A stretch of DNA of 64,000 nucleotides from Promethearchaeota archaeon (GCA_013375495.1 JABXKC010000011.1:25307-89306), one strand, 5' to 3'; shown: positions 26,552-36,739, counted from the stretch's first letter. Program-made: numbers and translations. The notes: generated by a model not told the origin, from the letters alone.

Positions 26552-27229
26552 ATGGTAAAAATTGGAAAAACTACAATTAATCCAACAAAAATTTTATGTT
26601 TAGGACGGAACTACTTAGATCATATTAAAGAAACTAACGCACCCATTCCTACAGAACCCGTATTCTTTGTGAAGACTTTGAATACGCTTTTAACTGATAA
26701 TGAACCGATAATTTATCCGAAAATTCTATATGAAAGCGAGGAGTATAATAGAGTAGATCACGAAGTCGAACTCGCGTTTATTATTTTTCAAACCTGTAAA
26801 AATGTTTCAGCAGAGGAAGCGTTTGATTACATACAAGGATACACAATTTTTCTAGATTTAACTGCTAGGATTATGCAAAAACGCGATAGAAATATAAATT
26901 TACCTTGGTATAGAAGCAAAAATTTCGACTCTTTTGGGCCGATAGGACCGAAAATCGTTCCATGCAGTAAAATTTCAGACCCACATAACTTATCAATTCA
27001 ATTAAAAGTTAACGGACAAACAAAGCAATTTTCGAATACTAAACATGTGTTATTTAAAATCCCTCAAATACTAGAATATTTGTCCAAGTTTGTAACTTTG
27101 AAAAGAGGGGATATTGTAGCTACAGGTACTCCAAGTGGAATAAGCCCAATACTGCCTGGTGATGTTTTAGAAGCCTCTATTGAAAAAATAGGCACAATTA
27201 AACATGAGGTTATTTTAGAACAAATTTAA
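26552..27229 (+). CDS. Fumarylacetoacetate hydrolase family protein 2
   Basis: This 225-residue protein starts at ATG 26552 immediately after the stop of the first copy. It keeps the same blocks: NYLDHIKETNAP, HEVELAFII, WYRSKNFDSFGPIGP, DIVATGTPSGISP. Members of this family act on acylpyruvates or oxaloacetate. The duplication is old enough that the two copies differ at many positions. Confidence 0.88.
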   Translation: MVKIGKTTINPTKILCLGRNYLDHIKETNAPIPTEPVFFVKTLNTLLTDNEPIIYPKILYESEEYNRVDHEVELAFIIFQTCKNVSAEEAFDYIQGYTIFLDLTARIMQKRDRNINLPWYRSKNFDSFGPIGPKIVPCSKISDPHNLSIQLKVNGQTKQFSNTKHVLFKIPQILEYLSKFVTLKRGDIVATGTPSGISPILPGDVLEASIEKIGTIKHEVILEQI

Positions 27230-27347
27230 TTCGTTTTTTAATAATCTATGGAAGTTTCAACAGATTTATTTTATTTTTCAATTATATAATTTTTTTTATT
27301 GATATTAATGCTAATATTTTTCATTCAAATTACTTAATTATAATTAT

Positions 27348-27551
27348 ATGATAAAACAAATATCTGAAGAAATTAAAGACGAAATCTTTAGATTGGTATC
27401 AACTCCAGGAGTAGAAATTGAGGATATTCCTAATAAAATCAACAATATTTTTAAGATAGAATTGAATTATGAAGAAGTTATGGAATTCTTATCTGATGAA
27501 TATCTAAAACACAATCTCGATTATGGTCGTCGTCTCTGTTGTAGATTCTAA
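27348..27551 (+). CDS. Small hypothetical protein, 67 residues
   Basis: A helical, charged product (EEIKDEIFRLVSTPGVEIEDIPNKINNIF) that might be a short winged-helix or HTH-like unit, though no family is recognised. It ends with a Cys-Cys-Arg-Phe tail. It starts at ATG 27348 and converges with the longin-like gene on the other strand. Confidence 0.5.
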   Translation: MIKQISEEIKDEIFRLVSTPGVEIEDIPNKINNIFKIELNYEEVMEFLSDEYLKHNLDYGRRLCCRF

Positions 27552-27596
27552 ATGCATATAAAAGTTTTAGTAAGGATTTTTAATTGAAATCTTAAA

Positions 27597-28442
27597 TTAT
27601 ATTAACAGAAATAATTCTAAAAAAAACATATCTAATTTCAAATCCTTTAGCAAGTCCATATTATTATAAATATAAGAATACACTTTTTCTTCGCTGAAAT
27701 ACTTTAAGCATAAATTTTTTCCCTTCACTTCGTTTAAAATTTGAACAGTCTCGTAAAGAAGAGACTTTAAATATTTAGTAATTATTTCCTTTTCGCATTT
27801 AAGCAAATTGATATCAATAATGTTGAACCAGGATTCTTTAGCAAATGTAATATTTTCTAATTCAGCTTGTTGCACATATTCCTCTTGCTTTTTTAACTTA
27901 TTGTATGCTTTTTCTATTTTATATAAAACTGAGTATTTTGATTTCGAATACATTTTATTTTCTAATATATTTCTTAGAATGATAAAAATCTGCTGAAATA
28001 CACCTAAGATATCAAAGAAGTCCGCTACTTGGCTTATTGATTCTACTTCCTCCCATTGACCGTAATAATCTTCAATAACTTTTAGAAATGGTAAATAAAC
28101 GTTCATATTTCCATCCCAGCTATGCTTCTTTTTTATCCATACGGGCTCAAACTCTTTTAAAAAAGCTTCTTTTATTACATTAAGACGCCCCATTAAAATC
28201 TCTGTTTTTACGCCTTTTACACCAGCAGCAACAAAAAGCAGTTTAAATTTTGGTTCCAAAGTATAAATCCATTTTAAGCCTCCCATTTCTATAGATTCCA
28301 GCGATTGGTGAAATTCTTCCATAGAGAAGTGATGGAAAGCCGTTAAAAAACCAGAAACGATATCTTCGTCGGCATCTGTTTTCAAAAACGATTTATAGAG
28401 CAATTTAATTCCCGAATCACTATTTAATATCCAAATTATCAT
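27597..28442 (-). CDS. Longin-like N-terminal domain protein with helical C terminus
   Basis: The first ~100 of 281 residues read IIWILNSDSGIKLLYKSFLKTD...VSGFLTAFHHFS...SIEMGGLKWIYTLEPKFKLLFVAAG, the same order of strands, turns and helix as the longin-like protein at 15.4 kb. The remainder is predicted helical. It starts at ATG 28442. A role in membrane traffic or GTPase regulation is a family-based guess only. Confidence 0.55.
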   Translation of the reverse strand: MIIWILNSDSGIKLLYKSFLKTDADEDIVSGFLTAFHHFSMEEFHQSLESIEMGGLKWIYTLEPKFKLLFVAAGVKGVKTEILMGRLNVIKEAFLKEFEPVWIKKKHSWDGNMNVYLPFLKVIEDYYGQWEEVESISQVADFFDILGVFQQIFIILRNILENKMYSKSKYSVLYKIEKAYNKLKKQEEYVQQAELENITFAKESWFNIIDINLLKCEKEIITKYLKSLLYETVQILNEVKGKNLCLKYFSEEKVYSYIYNNMDLLKDLKLDMFFLELFLLI

Positions 28443-28763
28443 CTTGCAACCTTACCCTTAAAGAATTCTAAAATTTGAATAGATTTAGCTCTGAAATTAT
28501 ACTTATTATTTACTCAATTAATATTATCATTAATAAAATAAATAAATTCAGATCAACAAGAATGATTTTTTTTTGATAAAATTCGTGAAAACTCAATTAT
28601 CTGTTAAAATTAGATTTCTCCTTTAAATTCAACATCAATATCAAATTCTGCTTTAACAAATTCAATAACCTTGCTATTAAAGCGATTTTTCTAATTTAAT
28701 AACCGGTAGACTCAATATTTATATTTGAATATATATTCTTAATTTTGTATACCTTATATAGGA
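28443..28763. other. 320-base gap holding a decayed gene end on the minus strand
   Basis: No full gene is seen. On the minus strand 28610-28690 reads KNRFNSKVIEFVKAEFDIDVEF-KGEI then stop, bounded upstream by TAG (28691-28693). It looks like the C terminus of a lost protein. The rest is AT-rich spacer, including the promoter region for the downstream zinc-ribbon gene. Confidence 0.35.
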
Positions 28764-29417
28764 ATGACAAAAATGCCTAATTTCTGCTATAATTGTGGAT
28801 TTCCGCTGAAGAAAAAGAAAGGATATTGTCCCAACTGTGGAAAACCTTTTGTTCAGGATCGATACATGCAAATTCCAAGAGAATATCAAGCACCAGTAAG
28901 AGAAATAGGTATAGCTAAGATATTTCAGGATTTTAAAAATCGGATAGAAACTAGCGACAGTGGGGGTTCAACTCCCTCGAAAGGTGAAAGCAAATTTTTA
29001 ACGCTAATTGAAACTACTGATTTATTAGACAAAGCTTTTATCCTCGTAGCGAAAAAGGTTGAATATCTGGCAAGAAAAGAAATTGATGTTAAATATGGAT
29101 TAGAAACAGATGCACAGCCTAATTATTGTTCTAATTGTGGATACAAAATCGAAGGAAGTTGGAAATTATGTCCTATTTGTGGAAAAAAAATGGTTTATAG
29201 AAAGCTTGAATACGAAAAAGCAATTGGATACATTGAAAAAGCGATTGATATAGATCCTGATGATCATAAGCTAAAACTTACATTAGAGCGAGTGCAAAAA
29301 ATCGTTGTGACAGAAACAAGTAAGGACAATGCGCTCTTCCATTTACGATTTGTTGGTGATCATCATCTTTCGCAAATAAACTTAATTAGTGCAATATTAA
29401 ATTACAAACCTCGTTAA
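28764..29417 (+). CDS. Double zinc-ribbon protein
   Basis: The 217-residue protein carries one zinc ribbon at the start (NFCYNCGFPL...GYCPNCGKPF) and a second in the middle (NYCSNCGYKI...KLCPICGKKM). The C-terminal part has a TPR-like segment (YEKAIGYIEKAIDIDPDDHKLKLTLERV). It is followed by another zinc-ribbon gene on the same strand. Function unknown. Confidence 0.7.
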   Translation: MTKMPNFCYNCGFPLKKKKGYCPNCGKPFVQDRYMQIPREYQAPVREIGIAKIFQDFKNRIETSDSGGSTPSKGESKFLTLIETTDLLDKAFILVAKKVEYLARKEIDVKYGLETDAQPNYCSNCGYKIEGSWKLCPICGKKMVYRKLEYEKAIGYIEKAIDIDPDDHKLKLTLERVQKIVVTETSKDNALFHLRFVGDHHLSQINLISAILNYKPR

Positions 29418-29455
29418 ACAATTAATATTAGTTAAAATTTAAAAAAGTGATATTT

Positions 29456-30091
29456 ATGTCAAATATATGTTCTAAGTGCGGATTTGAATTAAGAGAAGAT
29501 TGGAACCTTTGTCCTGAATGTGGAGAAATTTTTGAGGAAAAACGAGACGAACTCAAAAGTATCCGAGCGAAAACCAAGCCTGGTAATCAAAAACTAGCTG
29601 AGAAAATCTGGATTTTGACTTTTATTGCTGGAATTATAGGGATTCTTTCACTTCTCACACCTGCAAGTACCGTATCAGTTTCCTTGCTAGGCGAAGTTCT
29701 ACTTTCGATGGATAGCTGGATGTTTGGTTTAAATATCTTTTATGAATATGGAGTCGGATATGATATCTTTTTTACACGAAATGAATTCTTCTTAGGTGTA
29801 GGTATTTTTTCCCTGATAGTTTTGGTTATTGTCAACCTAGTAGTAATAGGATCAGGGATAGGATCTAGAAAGGATATATATAAAAGTAAGACAGATTATT
29901 TTGATCTATACCTTGCAGCGGGACAAGTGATCGGAGCCCTTATTTACATTATAGGGATGGCAATAGTATACTGGTTTTTGACAGGAGAAGCTTATTGGGG
30001 GTTTCTTGGCCTGGGTTTAGCTCTAATTGGACAATTTGTCGCGGCATTATTGTTAGTTATTAGCTTCGGAATCCGTTATTATTTCACTTAA
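29456..30091 (+). CDS. Zinc-ribbon membrane protein
   Basis: The ~211-residue protein begins with a zinc ribbon (NICSKCGFEL...NLCPECGEIF) and then has four membrane helices (residues ~50-205). The start is taken at ATG 29456, 5 nt after GTGAT, rather than the GTG three codons earlier that lies in the Shine-Dalgarno. Probably cotranscribed with the preceding zinc-ribbon gene. Function unknown. Confidence 0.72.
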   Translation: MSNICSKCGFELREDWNLCPECGEIFEEKRDELKSIRAKTKPGNQKLAEKIWILTFIAGIIGILSLLTPASTVSVSLLGEVLLSMDSWMFGLNIFYEYGVGYDIFFTRNEFFLGVGIFSLIVLVIVNLVVIGSGIGSRKDIYKSKTDYFDLYLAAGQVIGALIYIIGMAIVYWFLTGEAYWGFLGLGLALIGQFVAALLLVISFGIRYYFT

Positions 30092-30157
30092 GAATTAACT
30101 AAGCGTTTCATATGCAAATAATGTCTGATTCAGTTCAGAAAAAATTGGTAAATTGGA

Positions 30158-30173
30158 ACACTACTGATAGTGT
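30158..30173 (+). terminator. Small hairpin between convergent genes
   Basis: A 6-bp perfect stem ACACTA/TAGTGT with the tetraloop CTGA lies between the stop of the zinc-ribbon membrane gene and the end of the opposing gene. It has no long T-run next to it, so a role in termination is only suggested by position. Confidence 0.3.
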
Positions 30174-30182
30174 GTAGAATTT

Positions 30183-31178
30183 TTAAATATTCAATTCTGC
30201 TTCTTTTCCTTTAGACGCGTCAAAATAATATTTGAATGACATAATTACCAATACAATAATACTCCTTTCATTTCCTGAATAAAACTCCATTCTTCTGAAC
30301 CTGCTCATCATTTCTTCGTCGGATCTCTCTTTTAAATTCTTTCGAAATTTTTTTAAATCGATGAACTCGCTGAGATTATATTTCCATGGAATAAACTTTA
30401 ATCGGGAGCCATTTGGTAAAGTGATACGAACTTCAATTGAAGGAGGATGTTCTGTCTTTATAAGACCATACATGCTACTCGTCGTTTGTGTGACTGTGAT
30501 TACTTCAAGATTCAATTCTTTCCAGGAATATGTCCTAACATCACTCCAATTTGTACGATACACAATCCCTTCAGGGGCTAAAATGAAGAATGTTCTAGGT
30601 GACCTTACGTACTTTATAATCCCTGGAATTAAAGCAGAAATCCCAATAATAGTAAATATAGCAAGTGGTATTATAAATGCCGTCAATCTAAATATTTCAA
30701 GTTCAGTATCCATTACAAAAAATATAATTGCACTAATAATCAATCCAGCTATTATAAATCCAAGACCGAGTCAGATTAATACTCGAGATCTATCTTCAGT
30801 AAATACAATTTTTTTCCCCATTTTATGAGCCACGAATAAATGTTCCTTAGATCTAATAGTCTCGTACTCGTAATCTCCACTTTTAAATCGTTCCACTAGC
30901 GCAAGATAATCGTCGACTTTTCCTATATCATAAGAAGATTTAGGTTGCATCTTTACAACTTTAAAAATGTATGCTACTATAATTTGGATTATAGCGGTTG
31001 GTATTCCCACAATTAATGCAGTAAAAAGTAAATTACTCATAAAACCTTCGTAGAAAGGACTTTCCCCCCCTATCGCATTAGAAACTGTTAAAATAAAAAA
31101 AAATGCAATCCAAAGAATAAATCCAATTAAGATGGGGAGTTTATACTTGTTTTCTTCCCAGTTTGATACTTTGCTCAT
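30183..31178 (-). pseudogene. Membrane protein gene interrupted by an in-frame TGA
   Basis: Two open frames on the minus strand (31178 to 30771, and one starting around 30743) are in the same reading frame, separated only by TGA at 30771-30773. Joined, they give one ~331-residue protein with an N-terminal pair of helices, a soluble segment ending EDRSRVLI, then LGLGFIIAGLIISAIIFFVMD as a further helix, and a PH-like soluble domain (PRTFFILAPEGIVYRTNWSDVRTYSW). The joined form makes sense; the halves alone do not. TGA is not at a redox position, so selenocysteine is unlikely. Confidence 0.6.
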
Positions 31179-31271
31179 GTCTCTCGCCTTTTAATAGTTA
31201 ATTTATATATAATTGTCAAGTCATATTTATATTTATTTTTCTTTTAAATACAATCGTCTAGAATAATTAAT

Positions 31272-34200
31272 ATGGTTGAAGATAGTCCTCGACCTCATCG
31301 ATGCCGTTTCTGCAACTCAACTTTTTCAGAGGACATTCTCAATAGAATTAATAATGATAAGGACGATGTTTACTGTGAAAATTGTGGAGATATAATAAAG
31401 AGAGTTCGAGAGGAATATAGCTCTAATCCTAGCGAAATAACACAAATTGAACCTAATATAGTTGATGTATTTGTCAAACCGCAAATAAATTCGAAGGCCC
31501 ATCCCGACGCTTTAAATTACCCAATTGGTCGTATTTTCTACGACGCTGATTTTCCACTCGCTTTTAAAAGCAACTTTATTATTGTATTTTCTCGCCTTAT
31601 TTGCTTTCACGCGCTATTTTTGGAACGCAAAGGGCAAATCGAACTCGGAGAATCGGAAATACCTGAAAATGCTCTTAACGACCTTTATATGTCTACAAGG
31701 AATATACAGGATATGCAAATTCAGCCCGAATTCTTAAATAACCTCCACGACATTTCTATGGATGAATTTGAACGCAACCTAAAGCAAATGCAAGCAAAAA
31801 TTCAATCGAATAAGCAATATCTAGAAGACTTCCATGTTTACACTCGTTGGTTAATAAGAGAAGTTTACATTCTTGTATCTGAGGAAGTAGATATAGAAAA
31901 TCTCCCGAGCTTCGAACGAACTATCTATATGGATTTGGAAAATCAAAAACCTCTTTTTGAACATAAACTAGAACAATTAGCAACTAAACCTGCAAATTCG
32001 CCATTCGTGAAAAGAAGAGGTGAATCTAAAAGGATGAAAGAAGCGAGAATTAATTTTGGACAAAACACCGTAAATGAATTAAAAATTATGGTTGAAAACT
32101 ATGAAGATCGTGAAACATTATATAAAACAACAGTGAAGATCGTCCAAGATGCAATTTCGAAACCAAATCAACTTTCAATTGACGATTTACCAAAAGGCCG
32201 GAAACTAAATCCCAAATACTTAGCTGCAGCTTTTATATTCTATGGTTTAAGACATACTGATTTTAACGATAATCATGAAAAATATAAGTTATATGGCGTT
32301 ATGGAATATATTAGGGAGTCTTTTCCAAATAATAGTACAATGAAAACTGCATTACAAACAATAATTCCATTAATATATAGTTTCCTCTCAGTAGAAATTG
32401 ATTATATACTTTACTTTCCAAAATCAAAAAATTATCACGTTAAAGAAACAGTGAAGGAAAGGAGAGAGAATCTCTGGATAGACAATCGTTCAAAAGTCTT
32501 TGAATGTGATTTAAAGGAAATGATAAATGAATTTAGCCAAGTTTTTACTGAAAAAACGCTTATCAAAAAAATCACAGAGGATCTTTTGAAAGATGCCATA
32601 TCTGAACCAAAGTCTTTCTCAAAACAAGAAATACTTGAATCAAATCTCAGGTTAACAACACCAAAATACTATTGTGTTGCACTGCTATTTCTAGCGTATA
32701 ATCATGAAGAATACTACAAAGAAAAACTAATAATTTCAGAATTTTCAAAGAAGTATTTTCCAACTTATAAAGAGGAAAATAACTCGACTATTCCTTTTTT
32801 ATATGAATTCCTATCACCTGAAGTTAGAGCTAAAATCAATTATCTCCCAGAAAAAAGATATAAAGATATGGACAAAAAATATGATGAGTCTAGACTATGG
32901 GTTTTAGTTAATGAATTTCTTTATGAATTTGTAGATTCAGATTTAGAGGAGTATTTAAAGCAAGCTAAAGCTCTTTTTTCCTCGTCAGAAGAAAATGGAT
33001 TTGATTTAGAAAATTTGGAAAGCAAAAATCCGAAGTATTTAGCTGCAACATTAGTGTACTACAGTTTAATACTATGTGAGAATTTTATTTTTTTATCAAA
33101 AAAAAACTTCTTAAACTATATGAGAGGCGTCAAATTCCACATGGGAAACAAGGTTTATAGATTAATATCTGATTTTAATTCCTATGTTGTCAAGCATATT
33201 GAACAGGATAAAATTAAGAATTCCAGAGACCTCAATAAGTATGAAATAGAGTCTGTCATAAATCCAAACGAGTTGCATAAACAGTCTTTAAAAACAATTA
33301 AAAGCATAGAAAGTCGATCTGTTATCAATAGAGATTTCTTTCTTCACAAACTACTTGAAATAAGAGAAAAACACAAACAGAACGATAGAACGGATAATGT
33401 TATTCTCTGTGATTTAATTTTAAAATCTCTCGAGTTCTACGAAGATTTTAATGCCTTTACGAACGATATTCAATTTATAAGACCTTCTGGTTCCCCCAAA
33501 CAAGTTTTACTCCGGTTGAGTACAGAAAATTTTTTGGATAGTAAACATTATTTAGATCTATTTATTGTCAAGTATCTAGCGTTTATAGAAGGTCTAAAAA
33601 CTGATTCAAAAAGTAAAGCAGCACACATTTCTCTTCTTACTCAATTTCGCAAACAAAAAGAAAAGATAAATGATTTCGGGGAAAAAAGTAAACAAAAAAA
33701 ATATAGAGAGCTTGACCGAAGGACTAAATATGGTGATTTTTTCTTCTCTCATGCTGTTAGGGTAGAAAGATTTCTTTTGATGTTAGGACTAAGCCCTTAT
33801 GACGGCTATGATATATGGGGGAATAGAGGGAAAATTGACGGGAAAACACGAATATTTGCTAATTTTCATCATATTCAATATGACCCAGAAGAAAAATCAA
33901 AAAGAGAATTAGTATTTATTCCACAAAAACCTCCTAAAAAATATCAGAAAAATATGGAAAAGTTTCTGTCGCATTCGATGATTGCCGGTAGGGAAGGAAA
34001 CTTAAAAAGAACAGACATTTCTAATATCAGCAGGCATAAAATTGAGAGGGAACTTAAGGAAATTCAAAAAATCCTAAAATACAATTCGATGCTCTTAGAA
34101 AAAGCTGTCATTACTCCAAAACCGGAACTAATATTAGGATTAAAAGGATGGTCAACCTTTAAAATGAGGAAAGCAATCGAAAGGTTAAAAGATCAAGAAT

Positions 34201-34322
34201 TTTCTTGGGCAAAAGATGTTGAGAAACTAGTTCCTACAGCTGGAGGTTATGAACATGAAAGGATTGAGAATACTGAAGTAAAGAGCATTATTCAAAAGAT
34301 TATCTCTAAAAGAAAGAACTGA
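31272..34322 (+). CDS. Very large zinc-ribbon protein with internal repeats, unknown
   Basis: At 1016 residues this is the largest gene here. It opens with a TFIIB-like zinc ribbon (HRCRFCNSTF...VYCENCGDII). The middle contains three related segments, each with an (N/T)PKY block: GRKLNPKYLAAAFIFYGL, LRLTTPKYYCVALLFLAY and ESKNPKYLAATLVYYSL, each followed by helix-rich sequence. The repeats resemble cyclin-fold or HTH-like helical units but no family is recognised. The C terminus has a basic region. A nucleic-acid-binding role fits the ribbon plus helices, but it is a guess. Confidence 0.75.
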   Translation: MVEDSPRPHRCRFCNSTFSEDILNRINNDKDDVYCENCGDIIKRVREEYSSNPSEITQIEPNIVDVFVKPQINSKAHPDALNYPIGRIFYDADFPLAFKSNFIIVFSRLICFHALFLERKGQIELGESEIPENALNDLYMSTRNIQDMQIQPEFLNNLHDISMDEFERNLKQMQAKIQSNKQYLEDFHVYTRWLIREVYILVSEEVDIENLPSFERTIYMDLENQKPLFEHKLEQLATKPANSPFVKRRGESKRMKEARINFGQNTVNELKIMVENYEDRETLYKTTVKIVQDAISKPNQLSIDDLPKGRKLNPKYLAAAFIFYGLRHTDFNDNHEKYKLYGVMEYIRESFPNNSTMKTALQTIIPLIYSFLSVEIDYILYFPKSKNYHVKETVKERRENLWIDNRSKVFECDLKEMINEFSQVFTEKTLIKKITEDLLKDAISEPKSFSKQEILESNLRLTTPKYYCVALLFLAYNHEEYYKEKLIISEFSKKYFPTYKEENNSTIPFLYEFLSPEVRAKINYLPEKRYKDMDKKYDESRLWVLVNEFLYEFVDSDLEEYLKQAKALFSSSEENGFDLENLESKNPKYLAATLVYYSLILCENFIFLSKKNFLNYMRGVKFHMGNKVYRLISDFNSYVVKHIEQDKIKNSRDLNKYEIESVINPNELHKQSLKTIKSIESRSVINRDFFLHKLLEIREKHKQNDRTDNVILCDLILKSLEFYEDFNAFTNDIQFIRPSGSPKQVLLRLSTENFLDSKHYLDLFIVKYLAFIEGLKTDSKSKAAHISLLTQFRKQKEKINDFGEKSKQKKYRELDRRTKYGDFFFSHAVRVERFLLMLGLSPYDGYDIWGNRGKIDGKTRIFANFHHIQYDPEEKSKRELVFIPQKPPKKYQKNMEKFLSHSMIAGREGNLKRTDISNISRHKIERELKEIQKILKYNSMLLEKAVITPKPELILGLKGWSTFKMRKAIERLKDQEFSWAKDVEKLVPTAGGYEHERIENTEVKSIIQKIISKRKN

Positions 34323-34519
34323 TTTTTTAATCTTAGTAAAATTTTTTAACCATTCTTCTTTTACTTTCATACTAAGTTAAGTCTATATTTTTCAAAACTT
34401 AGAACGTAAAAGATTACGGTTCCGATATACCTAAATATATTGGAAATTTTGATCTGAGTTAATTAGTTTGTTCTGTGTTTTACAATGTAGGCTTTAAAAT
34501 GAGAATTTAAATAGAAAAA

Positions 34520-35035
34520 GTGAATAATTTGAGTCAAGAAAAAGATAAAGGACGCGTGGTTGTACGTGCTCAAGTCACTGGCGGCGCTGCTAGTGGCGGT
34601 CCCCCTATTGGGCCCGCTATTGGCCCGACTGGCATAAACATTAAAGATGTAGTGGATGCCGTTAACGAAAAGACCATGCTTTTCAAAGGTCTGACTGTTC
34701 CGGTTAGAATTGAATGTGATCCTGAGACAAAGCAATTTGAAATTTTCGTGGAAACACCGAGTACAGCTTCACTACTATTAAAAGAATTAGGAATTGAAAA
34801 AGGGAGCATAAATAGTTCTGAAAAGAAGGCTGGAGATTTGACACTTGAGCAAGTAGTTAATGTTGTAAATGCTAAAAAAGATATTTTTCTATCGAAAACA
34901 TTTAAAAATGCTGTGAAAACAGTGTTAGGGACTGCTTTATCAGTTGGAGCAACCGTAGAAGGCGAGGATCCTCGCGTGGTTCAAAAGAAGATTGATGCCG
35001 GGGATTATGACGATAAAATAAAGGGGGAGATATGA
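34520..35035 (+). CDS. rpl11: 50S ribosomal protein uL11
   Basis: The 171-residue protein has the uL11 hallmark GGAASGGPPIGPAIGPTGINI and the C-terminal rRNA-binding domain (SSEKKAGDLTLEQVVNVV, KTVLGTALSVG). It begins at GTG 34520 and heads the L11-L1-L10-P1 operon, the stalk-base proteins of the large subunit. The preceding ~200 bases hold no gene and must contain the promoter. Confidence 0.96.
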   Translation: MNNLSQEKDKGRVVVRAQVTGGAASGGPPIGPAIGPTGINIKDVVDAVNEKTMLFKGLTVPVRIECDPETKQFEIFVETPSTASLLLKELGIEKGSINSSEKKAGDLTLEQVVNVVNAKKDIFLSKTFKNAVKTVLGTALSVGATVEGEDPRVVQKKIDAGDYDDKIKGEI

Positions 35036-35038
35036 TAA

Positions 35039-35767
35039 ATGAAAGTAGATGATAAACTGTTAAAAAAATCATTAAACGCAGCAATTGATTTTTCGGTAAA
35101 AAAAAAGGATGGGTTTAAAGACAAAGTAAGGAAATTCGACGAGTCAATTGATTTCATTATAAATCTTAAGGATATCAATCTAAACGATCCTAAACAAAGA
35201 ATCGACAAAGAAATATTACTACCTAATAATATTATAACTGGCGATAAACCTAATGTTTGCGTGATCGCTTCAGACGAAATTCTTATGAAAGCTAAAAATC
35301 TAGGATTAGATACAATTGATAGTGATGGATTAATCCAATTAAATAATGAAGAAAAAAAAGTGAAGAAAAAATTTGTAAAAAAGTACGATTTCTTCATAGT
35401 TGAAGATAAAATGATGCCTAATGTTGCTCGGTACTTAGCAAGATTTCTTGGACCACTAGGTAAAATGCCGAAACCTTTTCCAAGTGGATACGGTATTATT
35501 TCTAATCCGAACGATTTACAAGTAGCAATTGAACGATACTTAAAGGTAATAAGAATTCAGTTAAAAAAACAGCTGCTCATTCAAGTTAAAATTGGGAAGA
35601 AGTCTATGGCAAAAGAAAGCGTATTTGAAAACATGAAGGCCATTGTCGAGTATATTGCAGATCAGATGCCTCACAAATATAATAATATTAAATCTATGTT
35701 TTTAAAAACAACTATGGGGCATCCTATAAAGATTGATGAACAATATTTAAAAAGTATAGAGGTGTAA
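35039..35767 (+). CDS. rpl1: 50S ribosomal protein uL1
   Basis: The 242-residue protein has LARFLGPLGKMPKPFPSGYG, the uL1 signature, and the C-terminal TTMGHPIKID strand. It starts at ATG 35039, 3 bp after uL11. In archaea uL1 also represses its own operon by binding a mimic of its rRNA site; I did not find an obvious mimic. Confidence 0.95.
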   Translation: MKVDDKLLKKSLNAAIDFSVKKKDGFKDKVRKFDESIDFIINLKDINLNDPKQRIDKEILLPNNIITGDKPNVCVIASDEILMKAKNLGLDTIDSDGLIQLNNEEKKVKKKFVKKYDFFIVEDKMMPNVARYLARFLGPLGKMPKPFPSGYGIISNPNDLQVAIERYLKVIRIQLKKQLLIQVKIGKKSMAKESVFENMKAIVEYIADQMPHKYNNIKSMFLKTTMGHPIKIDEQYLKSIEV

Positions 35768-35771
35768 AAAA

Positions 35772-36662
35772 GTGATCGGAAAACATGACATACCACAATG
35801 GAAATTGGATGAAGTAGATCATTTAATTGATTTATTTAAAACTTATAGTAATATTGCCGTAGTAGAAGTAGCAAAATTAAACGATAGACAAATCCAGGAG
35901 ATACGAAAAATCTTAAGAGGAAAAGCAGTAATACGGATGTCAAAGAAGAGCCTTCAACTAAGAGCGGTAGAAAAATATAAAGAGGAATCTAACAAACAAA
36001 ATTTAGATGAGCTAGTAGAAAGAATTCCCGGGCAAGCTGCGTTATGTTTCACGGATTTAGACATATTTGAGCTTAAGAAAATTTTTCTACAAAGTGAATG
36101 GATGGTTCCCGCTAAACCAAATGAGATAACCCCCGTGGATATATGGGTTCCCGCAGGAGATACGGGCTTACCTACTGGACAAGTTATTAGTGAATTAAAC
36201 ATGACTCTTCGACTTCCAACGAGAATTCAAAACGATACAATTTGGGTCCGAGAAGACACACAAACACATAAAGCAGGAGATTTTGTTGATGTAAAACAAG
36301 CTGCAGTCCTAAAAAAGTTAGGAATTACCCCAATTGAATCGTTGATAAAAATACATTACGCATGGAGCGATGGTGAAATTATTTCGGAAGATATTCTTTA
36401 TATGGATATGACTACATTCAAGCAAGATTTTATCAAAGCTTATCGAGAAGCACTTGGAATATTGTTTGAAATGCCATTCTTTTCAGAGGATATGACAGGC
36501 GATTATATTCGAAAAGGTACATCTGAGGCCAATATATTAAATTCGATTATTTTTGGAGAAGGTATTCAAGCTCCTGTCCAGGTAGAAACAAAAGTCGAAG
36601 AAAAAGAACCCGAGGAGGAAGAAGAGGACGAAGAAGTTGGCATTGGAGGATTATTTGGATAA
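35772..36662 (+). CDS. rpl10: 50S ribosomal protein uL10 (P0)
   Basis: The 296-residue protein has the P0 N-terminal domain (PQWKLDEVDHLIDLF, GKAVIRMSKKSL), the archaeal extension, and the acidic C terminus EEEEEDEEVGIGGLFG that binds elongation factors. GTG start at 35772, 7 nt after GGTGTA. Confidence 0.95.
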   Translation: MIGKHDIPQWKLDEVDHLIDLFKTYSNIAVVEVAKLNDRQIQEIRKILRGKAVIRMSKKSLQLRAVEKYKEESNKQNLDELVERIPGQAALCFTDLDIFELKKIFLQSEWMVPAKPNEITPVDIWVPAGDTGLPTGQVISELNMTLRLPTRIQNDTIWVREDTQTHKAGDFVDVKQAAVLKKLGITPIESLIKIHYAWSDGEIISEDILYMDMTTFKQDFIKAYREALGILFEMPFFSEDMTGDYIRKGTSEANILNSIIFGEGIQAPVQVETKVEEKEPEEEEEDEEVGIGGLFG

Positions 36663-36739
36663 TAAATTAAGGTTTTTTTTAAAATATCAATTAAAAATAC
36701 AATTATAATGATAAAAAAATAAAAAAGAGGTTAGAGATT

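Noticed and set aside
30771..30773. Selenocysteine at the in-frame TGA of the membrane gene
   Set aside because: It lies beside a membrane helix, with no catalytic context and no SECIS seen downstream. Nonsense mutation or error is simpler, although the organism can make selenocysteine.
34570..35397. Minus-strand open frames opposite the uL11 and uL1 genes
   Set aside because: They are shadows of strongly conserved ribosomal genes and show low-complexity or implausible products.
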